From Streptomyces roseochromogenus subsp. oscitans DS 12.976 (GTDB lineage Bacteria > Actinomycetota > Actinomycetes > Streptomycetales > Streptomycetaceae), in NCBI RefSeq assembly GCF_000497445.1, contig NZ_CM002285.1, positions 7,332,354 to 7,340,672 of the forward strand: a stretch of DNA of 8,319 bases, given 5' to 3'. Every line of letters begins with the position of its first letter. Position 1 is the stretch's first letter. Positions 1 through 5,720 of this stretch are shown piece by piece. Position numbers and translations under genes: made by a program. The notes beneath the pieces are model-generated. The model was not told the DNA's origin and did not search any database. It worked only from the letters and a program-made list of their open reading frames with translations.

Positions 1-120
1 CGTCTTGCCGGTGCCGGGCGGCGCCACGAGCACGGCGGTGCCGGCGCTCTCCAGGGCATCGGCGAGGGCGGGCAGGGCGGAGCGCACGGGCAGCGCGTCC
101 AGGGCGTCGTAACGGATCAC
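1..120 (-). CDS. hrpB: ATP-dependent RNA helicase HrpB, N-terminal fragment (runs off the left edge)
   Basis: Only the first 40 codons are inside the window, read on the minus strand from a GTG at 120. The protein begins VIRYDALDALPVR and reaches a Walker A motif, APPGTGKT, at residues 33-40, exactly at the window edge. A short N-terminal segment ending in an APPG-x-GKT P-loop is the usual opening of the HrpB family of DEAH-type superfamily 2 helicases; family members more often have Ala than Thr in the variable position. HrpB proteins are predicted NTP-dependent RNA helicases of unsettled cellular role. A GGGG stretch lies 2 nt before the GTG, and no other in-frame start was seen in the 30 nt upstream. 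It follows the methyltransferase gene at 182 on the same strand after 61 nt. Another P-loop NTPase cannot be excluded from 40 residues. Confidence 0.75.
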   Translation of the reverse strand, partial: MIRYDALDALPVRSALPALADALESAGTAVLVAPPGTGKT

Positions 121-139
121 GTCCCCAGTGTCGTACGAC

Positions 140-168
140 GGCGAAAACCGCCCCCACGCGCGCGTGGG
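140..168 (-). terminator. Hairpin between the methyltransferase and hrpB, possible weak terminator
   Basis: Positions 153-168 are a perfect 16-bp palindrome, CCCACGCG followed by CGCGTGGG, able to fold as a 6-bp stem with a CGCG loop. Read on the minus strand it is followed by GGCGG, then TTTT at 147-144, then CGCC, which can form a second small stem of GGCG with CGCC. The order of stem then short T-run resembles a weak intrinsic terminator or attenuator in the 61-nt gap before hrpB. A palindromic protein-binding site is an alternative. Confidence 0.35.
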
Positions 169-181
169 CGCCGGCGCCGGC

Positions 182-1015
182 TCAGTCGCGCTCGCACACG
201 AAGACGGCCGTACCCGGGATCAGGCTCCCGCGCAGCGGCGACCAGCCGCCCCACTCCGAGGTGTTCCAGGACGGCCACTCCGGCTCCACCAGGTCCACCA
301 GCCGGAAGCCGGACGCGACGATGTCCCGGACGCGGTCGCCGAGCGTCCTGTGGTGTTCGACGTAGACCGCGCGGCCCTCCTCGTCCTGCTCCACGTACGG
401 CGTGCGGTCGAAGTAGGACGAGGACACCGACAGGCCCTCGGGGCCCGGCTCGTCCGGGAACGCCCAGCGGATCGGATGCGTCACCGAGAACACGAACCGG
501 CCACCCGGCCGCAGCACCCGGCGCACCTCGCGCAACACCAGCCGCGGGTCCGCGACGAACGGCAGCGCTCCGTATGCCGAGCAGGCCAGGTCGAAGGAGC
601 TGTCCGCGAAGGGCAGCGCGCCGGCGTCCGCGCAGACCAGGGGAAACGATCCGCCGATTCGCAGGGCGTGCTGCAGCTGGCGGTGCGACAGGTCCAGCGC
701 CACCGGGCGGGCGCCCTGGGCGGCCAGCCAGCGCGCGCACTGCGCCGCGCCCGCGCCGAGCTCCAGGACGTCCTTGCCCTTCAGCTCCTCCGGCGGGCCG
801 AGCAGCTCGGCCTCCACCTCGTCCAGGCCCTCCGGGCCCCAAACGAAGCGGTCGTCGCCGAGGAACGTGCCGTGCTCGCTCTGGTACTCGTCCGCGTTGC
901 GGTCCCACCAGCCCCGATTGGCCCGTGAGCTCTCCGCGACGCCGGCATCACGTCGCGTGGCCTCCGGCTCGGACGCCTCGGGTCGTTCGGGCTCGTACGC
1001 TTCCGGCTCTTGGAT
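182..1015 (-). CDS. Class I SAM-dependent methyltransferase (Methyltransf_11/25 type), start codon unclear
   Basis: The minus-strand frame ends in TGA at 184-182 and encodes a class I methyltransferase of about 277 residues. Counted from the ATC at 1015, motif I (VLELGAGAA) is at about residues 83-91, the acidic end of strand 2 (LDLS) at about 107-110, DAGALPF near 130, FDLACSAYG after it, and RVLRPGGRFVFS near 166. The substrate cannot be read from the sequence. Upstream of a GTG at 817 the same frame continues with sequence typical of this family (ESSRANRGWWDRNADEYQ), preceded by a Glu/Pro-rich tail, back to a TGA near 1048. That stretch has no ATG, GTG or TTG. AGGGAG at 1027-1022 sits 6 nt before an ATC at 1015 and 3 nt before one at 1018, so I place the provisional start there. 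Starting at GTG 817 would remove the conserved N-terminal helix. The protein identity is secure; the start is not. It probably precedes hrpB in one unit and is divergent from rpsA. Confidence 0.8.
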   Translation of the reverse strand: MQEPEAYEPERPEASEPEATRRDAGVAESSRANRGWWDRNADEYQSEHGTFLGDDRFVWGPEGLDEVEAELLGPPEELKGKDVLELGAGAAQCARWLAAQGARPVALDLSHRQLQHALRIGGSFPLVCADAGALPFADSSFDLACSAYGALPFVADPRLVLREVRRVLRPGGRFVFSVTHPIRWAFPDEPGPEGLSVSSSYFDRTPYVEQDEEGRAVYVEHHRTLGDRVRDIVASGFRLVDLVEPEWPSWNTSEWGGWSPLRGSLIPGTAVFVCERD

Positions 1016-1155
1016 GATCGGCTCCCTCGTCGTACTCTTCCGTCCAACCCTTCAGGGGTCCGCCACGGAAGTGGTCCCGTCGGCCTGCGTGGCCTCAAGG
1101 GACGTTTCTTCTGCCGGATATGCAGCGATCTGCCCCGGGTGTGCGCCTTCGCGCA

Positions 1156-1184
1156 TTGACCCTGTCCGGCTGCCCCCGTATGCT
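1156..1184 (+). promoter_or_regulatory. HrdB (sigma-70)-type promoter of rpsA
   Basis: TTGACC at 1156-1161 and TATGCT at 1179-1184 are separated by exactly 17 nt. This matches the Streptomyces housekeeping consensus TTGACN, 16-18 nt, TANNNT. Transcription would start near 1191, leaving an untranslated leader of about 200 nt before the rpsA ATG at 1393. I found no other plus-strand match this good between 1016 and 1392 and no clear minus-strand promoter for the divergent methyltransferase. Confidence 0.75.
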
Positions 1185-1190
1185 ACAAGT

Positions 1191-1392
1191 TGCGCTGCGG
1201 GCCTGCGCACCTCAGACGTAGCAGGCTGCGCTCGCATCTGTATGTATGTCCCCTCGGTTTTCGAGGCGCCACCGGGCACCCGGTGTCCATATGGTGGCGC
1301 TTCCTTGGCTGTCCGGCTTCTGCAGAGCGAAACGGGCTCCCGGCGTAAGCAGTACCTACGACTTCAATGTCCGTACCGGAGCCCTTTCCCAC
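1191..1392 (+). promoter_or_regulatory. Structured rpsA 5' leader with a sequestered Shine-Dalgarno
   Basis: The leader can form several stems. (1) GCCTGC 1201-1206 pairs with GCAGGC 1221-1226. (2) CCTCG 1252-1256 pairs with CGAGG 1262-1266 across a GTTTT loop. (3) GAGGCGCCACC 1263-1273 pairs with GGTGGCGCTTC 1293-1303, one G-U included, enclosing an inner 6-bp stem 1274-1279/1283-1288; it shares bases with stem 2, so their bases compete. (4) GGGCTCC 1334-1340 pairs perfectly with GGAGCCC 1378-1384. The last stem contains the only plausible Shine-Dalgarno, GGAG at 1378-1381, 11 nt before the ATG. Base pairing is read directly from the sequence. A role in control of S1 translation is inference, by analogy with autogenous control of E. 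coli rpsA. The 377 nt between the methyltransferase start and rpsA holds no gene that I can support. Confidence 0.5.
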
Positions 1393-2883
1393 ATGACGAG
1401 CAGCACCGAGACCACCGCCACCACCCCGCAGGTAGCGGTCAACGACATCGGTAACGAGGAAGCCTTCCTCGCCGCGATCGACGAGACGATCAAGTACTTC
1501 AACGACGGCGACATCGTCGACGGCGTCATCGTGAAGGTCGACCGGGACGAGGTCCTGCTCGACATCGGTTACAAGACCGAAGGTGTCATCCCGAGCCGCG
1601 AGCTCTCGATCAAGCACGACGTCGACCCGAACGAGGTCGTGGCCGTCGGCGACGAGATCGAGGCCCTGGTCCTCCAGAAGGAGGACAAGGAAGGCCGCCT
1701 GATCCTCTCGAAGAAGCGCGCCCAGTACGAGCGTGCCTGGGGCACCATCGAGAAGATCAAGGAAGAGGACGGCATCGTCACCGGTACCGTCATCGAGGTC
1801 GTCAAGGGTGGTCTCATCCTCGACATCGGCCTCCGTGGCTTCCTCCCGGCCTCCCTGGTCGAGATGCGCCGCGTCCGCGACCTCCAGCCGTACGTCGGCA
1901 AGGAGCTCGAGGCCAAGATCATCGAGCTGGACAAGAACCGCAACAACGTGGTCCTGTCCCGCCGTGCCTGGCTGGAGCAGACCCAGTCCGAGGTCCGCCA
2001 GACGTTCCTCACGACCCTGCAGAAGGGTCAGGTCCGCTCCGGTGTGGTCTCCTCGATCGTCAACTTCGGTGCCTTCGTGGACCTGGGTGGCGTCGACGGT
2101 CTGGTCCACGTCTCCGAGCTGTCCTGGAAGCACATCGACCACCCGTCCGAGGTTGTCGAGGTCGGCCAGGAAGTCACCGTCGAGGTCCTCGACGTCGACA
2201 TGGACCGCGAGCGTGTCTCCCTGTCGCTGAAGGCGACGCAGGAGGACCCGTGGCAGCAGTTCGCCCGCACCCACCAGATCGGCCAGGTCGTGCCCGGTAA
2301 GGTCACGAAGCTGGTTCCGTTCGGTGCGTTCGTCCGCGTGGACGAGGGCATCGAGGGTCTGGTCCACATCTCCGAGCTGGCCGAGCGCCACGTGGAGATC
2401 CCGGAGCAGGTCGTCCAGGTCAACGACGAGATCTTCGTCAAGGTCATCGACATCGACCTCGAGCGCCGCCGCATCAGCCTCTCGCTGAAGCAGGCCAACG
2501 AGTCCTTCGGTGCCGACCCGGCCTCGGTCGAGTTCGACCCGACCCTGTACGGCATGGCCGCGTCCTACGACGACCAGGGCAACTACATCTACCCCGAGGG
2601 CTTCGACCCGGAGACCAACGACTGGCTGCCGGGCTACGAGAAGCAGCGCGAGGAGTGGGAGCGCCAGTACGCCGAGGCGCAGGCCCGCTTCGAGCAGCAC
2701 CAGCAGCAGGTCATCAAGTCCCGCGAGGCCGACGCGGCTGCCGCCGCCGAGGGTGGCGAGGCTGCGGCTCCGGCCGCGACCGGTGGCTCGTACTCCTCCG
2801 AGGGCGCGGACACCTCCGGTGCGCTGGCCTCGGACGAGGCGCTGGCCGCGCTGCGCGAGAAGCTCGCCGGTGGCCAGAGCTGA
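1393..2883 (+). CDS. rpsA: 30S ribosomal protein S1
   Basis: This gene encodes 496 residues, starting MTSSTETTATTPQVAVNDIG. S1 binds mRNA on the small ribosomal subunit and helps translation start on structured or weakly Shine-Dalgarno-led messages. Four S1 (OB-fold) RNA-binding domains are visible at about residues 37-107, 125-191, 210-281 and 295-367; the last two carry the classic pattern FGAFVDLGGVDGLVHVSEL and FGAFVRVDEGIEGLVHISEL. The tail (about 370-496) is acidic and rich in Gln, Glu, Ala and Gly, as in other actinobacterial S1 proteins, which have four domains rather than the six of E. coli. The ATG at 1393 is chosen because the family sequence begins there. The frame stays open upstream to 1246, but those 49 codons overlap the leader stems and do not resemble S1. 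The gene has its own promoter and terminator and is probably monocistronic. Confidence 0.98.
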   Translation: MTSSTETTATTPQVAVNDIGNEEAFLAAIDETIKYFNDGDIVDGVIVKVDRDEVLLDIGYKTEGVIPSRELSIKHDVDPNEVVAVGDEIEALVLQKEDKEGRLILSKKRAQYERAWGTIEKIKEEDGIVTGTVIEVVKGGLILDIGLRGFLPASLVEMRRVRDLQPYVGKELEAKIIELDKNRNNVVLSRRAWLEQTQSEVRQTFLTTLQKGQVRSGVVSSIVNFGAFVDLGGVDGLVHVSELSWKHIDHPSEVVEVGQEVTVEVLDVDMDRERVSLSLKATQEDPWQQFARTHQIGQVVPGKVTKLVPFGAFVRVDEGIEGLVHISELAERHVEIPEQVVQVNDEIFVKVIDIDLERRRISLSLKQANESFGADPASVEFDPTLYGMAASYDDQGNYIYPEGFDPETNDWLPGYEKQREEWERQYAEAQARFEQHQQQVIKSREADAAAAAEGGEAAAPAATGGSYSSEGADTSGALASDEALAALREKLAGGQS

Positions 2884-2917
2884 ACGCTAGCCGCTGAGGC
2901 TTAGCCGATAGCTGGTT

Positions 2918-2955
2918 CTTGAGGGGCCGTACCTTTCGGGGTGCGGCCCCTCAAG
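2918..2955 (+). terminator. rpsA transcription terminator
   Basis: A 15-bp stem starts 34 nt after the rpsA stop. CTTGAGGGGCCGTAC (2918-2932) pairs with GTGCGGCCCCTCAAG (2941-2955), with one G-U pair and an 8-nt loop, CTTTCGGG. No T-run follows, which is common for strong GC-rich Streptomyces hairpin terminators. It separates rpsA from the PAC2 unit. Confidence 0.85.
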
Positions 2956-3002
2956 CGTGTTCGGGGGCCGTGGCGCTTGTCGTTCGGCCGCGGGTGGTCT
3001 GT

Positions 3003-3041
3003 GGTTGCGCGCGCAGTTCCCCGCGCCCCTCAGGGAGTTGC
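3003..3041. repeat. Copy of a dispersed Streptomyces intergenic repeat
   Basis: The core CGCGCAGTTCCCCGCGCCCC (3010-3029) is preceded by GGTTGCG and followed by TCAGGGAG. From memory this core, usually flanked by a pairing C-run and G-run, recurs in many Streptomyces intergenic regions. Here GCGCG on the left can pair with CGCGC on the right, and CCCT can pair with AGGG just after. It lies between the rpsA terminator and the PAC2 promoter. Its function is unknown; a REP-like or 3'-end element is possible. The copy number in this genome cannot be seen from one window. Confidence 0.55.
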
Positions 3042-3097
3042 GGTTGCCCACGCTCTCCTTCGTACCGCCCCCGAGATCCTGATCAACGGCGTGTCGT

Positions 3098-3124
3098 GGG
3101 AATGCCCGTCATCCGAGGCGTGTT
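3098..3124 (+). promoter_or_regulatory. SigR-type (thiol-oxidative stress ECF sigma) promoter for PAC2-coaE
   Basis: GGGAAT at 3098-3103 and GTT at 3122-3124 are separated by exactly 18 nt. This is the full consensus described for SigR-dependent promoters of Streptomyces coelicolor (GGGAAT, N18-19, GTT). The predicted transcript start near 3131 would give a leader of about 26 nt that contains the strong AGGAGGAG ribosome binding site (3141-3148). Match and geometry are seen in the sequence; SigR dependence is inferred. A TTGACG at 3123-3128 has no usable -10, so I see no competing housekeeping promoter. Confidence 0.6.
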
Positions 3125-3156
3125 GACGATGACGAACACGAGGAGGAGCGGTCACA

Positions 3157-4095
3157 GTGCTTGATCCGCAGGGTTTGTACGCATGGGAGCCGAAGGGCCT
3201 CGCCGTTGTCGACATGGCGCTCGCCCAGGAGTCGGCCGGCCTTGTCATGCTCTACCACTTCGACGGATACATCGACGCGGGTGAGACCGGGGACCAGATC
3301 GTCGACCGGCTGCTCGACTCGCTGCCCCACCAGCTCGTCGCCCGTTTCGACCACGACCGGCTCGTGGACTACCGCGCCCGTCGGCCCCTGCTGACCTTCA
3401 AGCGGGACCGCTGGACCGACTACGAGGTGCCCGCCATCGAGGTCCGCCTGGTCCAGGACGCCACGGGCGCCCCGTTCCTGCTGCTGTCCGGTCCCGAGCC
3501 CGACGTGGAGTGGGAGAGGTTCGCGGCGGCCGTACAGCAGATCGTGGAGCGGCTCGGCGTCCGCCTGTCGGTGAACTTCCACGGCATCCCCATGGGCGTT
3601 CCGCACACCCGCCCGGTGGGTCTCACCCCGCACGGCAACCGCCCCGACCTCGTCCCGGGCCACCGCAGCCCCTTCGAGGAGGCCCAGGTGCCCGGCAGCG
3701 CCGAGTCACTGGTCGAGTTCCGCCTGATGGAGGCCGGGCACGAGGTCCTGGGCGTCGCCGCGCACGTCCCGCACTACATCGCCCGCTCGCCGTACCCGGA
3801 CGCCGCCCTGACCGTTCTGGAGGCCATCACGGCCGCCACTGGGCTGGTGCTGCCGGGCATCGCGCACTCGCTGCGCACCGACGCGCATCGCACGCAGACG
3901 GAGATCGACCGGCAGATCCAGGAGGGCGACGAGGAACTCACCGCGCTGGTCCAGGGCCTGGAGCACCAGTACGACGCGGCCGCGGGCGCCGAGACCCGGG
4001 GCAACATGCTCGCCGAGCCGGTGGAGATCCCGTCGGCCGACGAGATCGGGCGCGAGTTCGAGCGGTTCCTGGCGGAGCGGGAGGGCGACCACTGA
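3157..4095 (+). CDS. PAC2 family protein (proteasome assembly chaperone-like)
   Basis: The gene encodes 312 residues, starting at GTG 3157 with AGGAGGAG 8 nt upstream. The N-terminal two thirds has the PAC2-family pattern: a strand with [14 protein letters not shown] (about 29-42), the [20 protein letters not shown] region (about 107-126), and the [22 protein letters not shown] segment (about 139-160). [23 protein letters not shown] (about 202-224) is also typical of actinobacterial members. The C-terminal 70 residues are charged and helical, with [15 protein letters not shown], and end in an acidic tail. The family is named after eukaryotic proteasome assembly chaperone 2. The mycobacterial relative Rv2714 has a solved structure, but bacterial members have no established activity, so a proteasome link is inference. 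No signal peptide or membrane segment is seen. It is first in a probable unit with coaE, 45 nt downstream, behind a SigR-type promoter. Confidence 0.9.
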   Translation: MLDPQGLYAWEPKGLAVVDMALAQESAGLVMLYHFDGYIDAGETGDQIVDRLLDSLPHQLVARFDHDRLVDYRARRPLLTFKRDRWTDYEVPAIEVRLVQDATGAPFLLLSGPEPDVEWERFAAAVQQIVERLGVRLSVNFHGIPMGVPHTRPVGLTPHGNRPDLVPGHRSPFEEAQVPGSAESLVEFRLMEAGHEVLGVAAHVPHYIARSPYPDAALTVLEAITAATGLVLPGIAHSLRTDAHRTQTEIDRQIQEGDEELTALVQGLEHQYDAAAGAETRGNMLAEPVEIPSADEIGREFERFLAEREGDH

Positions 4096-4120
4096 CCTCC
4101 GCCGGGCCCGCTGTCAGTGG
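4089..4120. repeat. Perfect inverted repeat across the PAC2 stop codon
   Basis: CCACTGAC at 4089-4096 and GTCAGTGG at 4113-4120 are perfect 8-nt inverted repeats with a 16-nt GC-rich spacer. The left arm contains the PAC2 TGA stop (4093-4095). In RNA this is a moderate stem-loop between PAC2 and coaE; in DNA it could be a dyad operator. No T-run follows, so it is not an obvious terminator. Confidence 0.5.
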
Positions 4121-4140
4121 CAGGGCCTAAGCTTCCGCTC

Positions 4141-4764
4141 ATGCTGAAAGTGGGCCTGACCGGTGGGATCGGCGCCGGCAAGAGCGAGGTGTCACGGCTG
4201 CTGGTGGAGCAGGGGGCCGTGCTCATCGACGCGGACCGCATCGCGCGCGAAGTCGTGGCACCGGGCACCCCCGGCCTCACCGCCGTGGCCGAGGCGTTCG
4301 GCACGGACGTCCTCACCGCCGACGGCAGCCTGGACCGGCCCAAGCTCGGTTCGATCGTCTTCGCCGACCCCGAGAAGCTCGCCGTCCTCAACTCGATCGT
4401 GCACCCCTTGGTGGGCGCCCGCTCCCGCGAGCTGGAGGAGACCGCGGCCGCCGACTCCGTCGTGATCCACGACGTACCCCTCCTCACCGAGAACGGCCTG
4501 GCACCGCTGTACGACCTCGTGGTCGTCGTGGACGCGAGCCCCGAGACCCAGCTCGACCGGCTGGTCCGGCTGCGCGGGATGACCGAGCAGGACGCACGCG
4601 CGCGTATGGCCGCGCAGGCCAGTCGCGAGCAGCGCCGCGAGATCGCGGACATCGTGATCGACAACGACGTACCTCTGGACGCGCTGCGCAAGCGCGTCGC
4701 CGAGGTGTGGGAGGACCTCGTACGGCGGGCCCGCGAGCGTTCCGCGGAACAGGACTCGGAATAG
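4141..4764 (+). CDS. coaE: Dephospho-CoA kinase
   Basis: The product is 207 residues, close to the usual 200-residue length of bacterial CoaE. CoaE performs the last step of coenzyme A synthesis, ATP-dependent phosphorylation of the ribose 3'-hydroxyl of dephospho-CoA, in the cytoplasm. The P-loop GGIGAGKS is at residues 8-15, the substrate motif [10 protein letters not shown] at 30-39, HDVPLLTE at 110-117, the lid region [21 protein letters not shown] at about 139-159, and the typical [13 protein letters not shown] at 174-186. ATG 4141 gives the standard [15 protein letters not shown] opening. A GTG at 4117 is also in frame but lies in the inverted repeat and has no Shine-Dalgarno. The nearest purine run before the ATG, AGGG at 4122-4125, is 15 nt away, so initiation looks weak or helped by translation of the preceding gene. 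It is probably cotranscribed with PAC2 and the TPR gene. Confidence 0.97.
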   Translation: MLKVGLTGGIGAGKSEVSRLLVEQGAVLIDADRIAREVVAPGTPGLTAVAEAFGTDVLTADGSLDRPKLGSIVFADPEKLAVLNSIVHPLVGARSRELEETAAADSVVIHDVPLLTENGLAPLYDLVVVVDASPETQLDRLVRLRGMTEQDARARMAAQASREQRREIADIVIDNDVPLDALRKRVAEVWEDLVRRARERSAEQDSE

Positions 4765-4814
4765 CGGCCCCCTCCGCGGGCGTTGAAACCCTGCAGTGAG
4801 GGAAGGACTCTGCC

Positions 4815-5195
4815 GTGCCCGAGACCAGCGGTTCCACCGGACGTACTCCAGAGACGCATGTCATCGACTTCCGTGCGGCTGAGCATCTGCTCAACTCACG
4901 GGACCCACAGGGCGCGGTGAAGCTGCTCGATGGAGTCATCGCCGCGCATCCCGAGAACACGGCGGCCCGTCTGCTCCGCGCGCGTGCGTTCTTCGCCGCC
5001 GCACAACTGCGGCCCGCCGAGCTGGAGTTCACGATCGTGCTGGAGCGCGAGCCGGACAACGCGTTCGCGCACTTCGCACTGGCCCGCACCTATGAACGCC
5101 AGGGCCGCTCCGACCAGGCCAAACGCCACTTCCGGCTCGCGGCCGCGCTGGACCCCAACCCGCAGTATCTGAAGGCCGCTCGCTTCGACGACTGA
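4815..5195 (+). CDS. Small tetratricopeptide repeat (TPR) protein
   Basis: The gene encodes 126 residues from GTG 4815, with GGAAGG 8 nt upstream. After a polar leader (about 1-15) the protein is nearly all TPR helices: about residues 16-47 (AAEHLLNSRDPQGAVKLLDG), 49-82 (TAARLLRARAFFAAAQLRPA) and 83-116 (AFAHFALARTYERQGRSDQA). Each has the small-residue pattern and a closing Pro near position 32 (AHPEN, REPDN, LDPNP). TPRs are protein-docking modules; no catalytic domain, signal peptide or membrane span is present, so it is probably a cytoplasmic adaptor with an unknown partner. It lies 50 nt after coaE on the same strand with no clear terminator or promoter between, so it is likely the last gene of the PAC2-coaE unit. 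It converges on the DUF6343-type gene 97 nt away. Confidence 0.92.
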   Translation: MPETSGSTGRTPETHVIDFRAAEHLLNSRDPQGAVKLLDGVIAAHPENTAARLLRARAFFAAAQLRPAELEFTIVLEREPDNAFAHFALARTYERQGRSDQAKRHFRLAAALDPNPQYLKAARFDD

Positions 5196-5289
5196 GCGGC
5201 GACCGCACGCATGTGCCGCGGCTGCCTCTGGCTCTCGGTACATCACGGGTGCCGGTGGCTCGGTGGATCACGATGCCGTCGGCCTCGGC

Positions 5290-5339
5290 CGATCATGGAT
5301 GGCGGTGCCGCAGTCGATCACGGATGGCGGTGCCGTGGT
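5290..5339. repeat. Two tandem 25-bp repeats at the 3' end of the DUF6343-type gene
   Basis: Unit 1 (5290-5314) and unit 2 (5315-5339) agree at 22 of 25 positions; the shared core is GGATGGCGGTGCCG preceded by CGATCA. A more diverged partial relative may lie near 5262-5280. Unit 1 contains the stop codon of the minus-strand gene. Because 25 is not a multiple of three, the two units are read in different frames, so duplication would have altered the protein's C-terminus. Confidence 0.65.
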
Positions 5340-5613
5340 GGCCCGGGAACGGTGGTCCGCTCTCCGGTGGCGGGTACGGCGGCACGTCACGGCCCGGCTG
5401 ATAGTGCGGGCCCTGGCGGATGTGCCGGAGGATCATGGCCATGTCGACGGTCACCACCAGCCACAGCACCCCGCAGGCCGCCGCCCAGCCGGGGCGCCCG
5501 ACGAGCGCGAACGCCGCCGTGCCGAAGACCGACCAGACCAGTCCCCACACGCTCAGCCAGAACCGCGCCCGCAGAGCACTGCGCGCGGTCGCCGGTTCAC
5601 TGCCCGTACGCAT
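5293..5613 (-). CDS. DUF6343-type small membrane protein
   Basis: The gene encodes 106 residues from ATG 5613 on the minus strand, with AAGGAG (5629-5624) 10 nt upstream. The frame is open further upstream to 5685, but the family opening is MRTGSEPATARSALRARFWLS. Two hydrophobic segments are visible: about 18-38 (FWLSVWGLVWSVFGTAAFAL) and about 42-62 (GWAAACGVLWLVVTVDMAMI). They are followed by the characteristic RHIRQGPHYQPGRDVPPY (about 63-80) and a Pro-rich tail that runs into the 25-bp repeats. From memory this matches the Streptomyces family DUF6343, which has no known function. The two spans suggest a small inner-membrane hairpin with a cytoplasmic basic N-terminus. It is transcribed convergently with the TPR gene and divergently from the acyltransferase-like gene. 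Confidence 0.85.
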   Translation of the reverse strand: MRTGSEPATARSALRARFWLSVWGLVWSVFGTAAFALVGRPGWAAACGVLWLVVTVDMAMILRHIRQGPHYQPGRDVPPYPPPESGPPFPGHHGTAIRDRLRHRHP

Positions 5614-5634
5614 CGGATCACCACTCCTTCTTGC

Positions 5635-5664
5635 AACGTACTCTTCGGTGACGACGTTCATCAA
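5635..5664 (-). promoter_or_regulatory. Possible HrdB-type promoter for the DUF6343-type gene
   Basis: Read on the minus strand, TTGATG (5664-5659) and TACGTT (5640-5635) are 18 nt apart. The -10 fits TANNNT and the -35 is a 4 of 6 match to TTGACA/G. The predicted start would leave a very short leader carrying the AAGGAG ribosome site. I found no equally good plus-strand promoter for the divergent gene in the same 107-nt gap. Confidence 0.35.
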
Positions 5665-5720
5665 CGGCGCCCGACCGCCGCTCATCGAACTCGTCCGCCG
5701 CTCGCCGAAGGGGGAAACCG

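Noticed and set aside
117..928. Alternative open frames on both strands over the left methyltransferase.
   Set aside because: Arg/Gly/Ala/Pro-rich products without domains; the frame ending at 182 has all methyltransferase motifs.
1061..1072. CCAC-GGAA-GTGG hairpin in the rpsA/methyltransferase intergenic region.
   Set aside because: A 4-bp stem is expected by chance in GC-rich DNA and it lies outside both predicted leaders.
781..1098. A frameshift joining the left methyltransferase to an upstream start in another minus-strand frame.
   Set aside because: The other frame encodes an Arg/Ser-rich string with no family resemblance, and the methyltransferase frame itself stays family-like up to the Glu/Pro-rich tail, so no shift point is supported.
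1246..1392. Upstream in-frame extension of rpsA by 49 codons.
   Set aside because: The extra residues do not resemble S1, overlap the structured leader, and the family start MTSSTETT is at 1393 after GGAG.
1183..2700. Long minus-strand open frame opposite rpsA and its leader.
   Set aside because: It is the mirror of a strongly coding plus strand: the product is a repetitive Asp/Leu/Val string with no domain, and rpsA is certain.
4117..4140. GTG start giving coaE eight extra residues.
   Set aside because: It lies in the inverted repeat, has no Shine-Dalgarno, and CoaE proteins start at the MLKVGLTGG segment.
5196..5292. Bidirectional terminator between the convergent TPR and DUF6343-type genes.
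   Set aside because: Only short stems were found (GCGGC with GCCGC, and GTCGGC-CTCG-GCCGAT); none is strong enough to report as a terminator.
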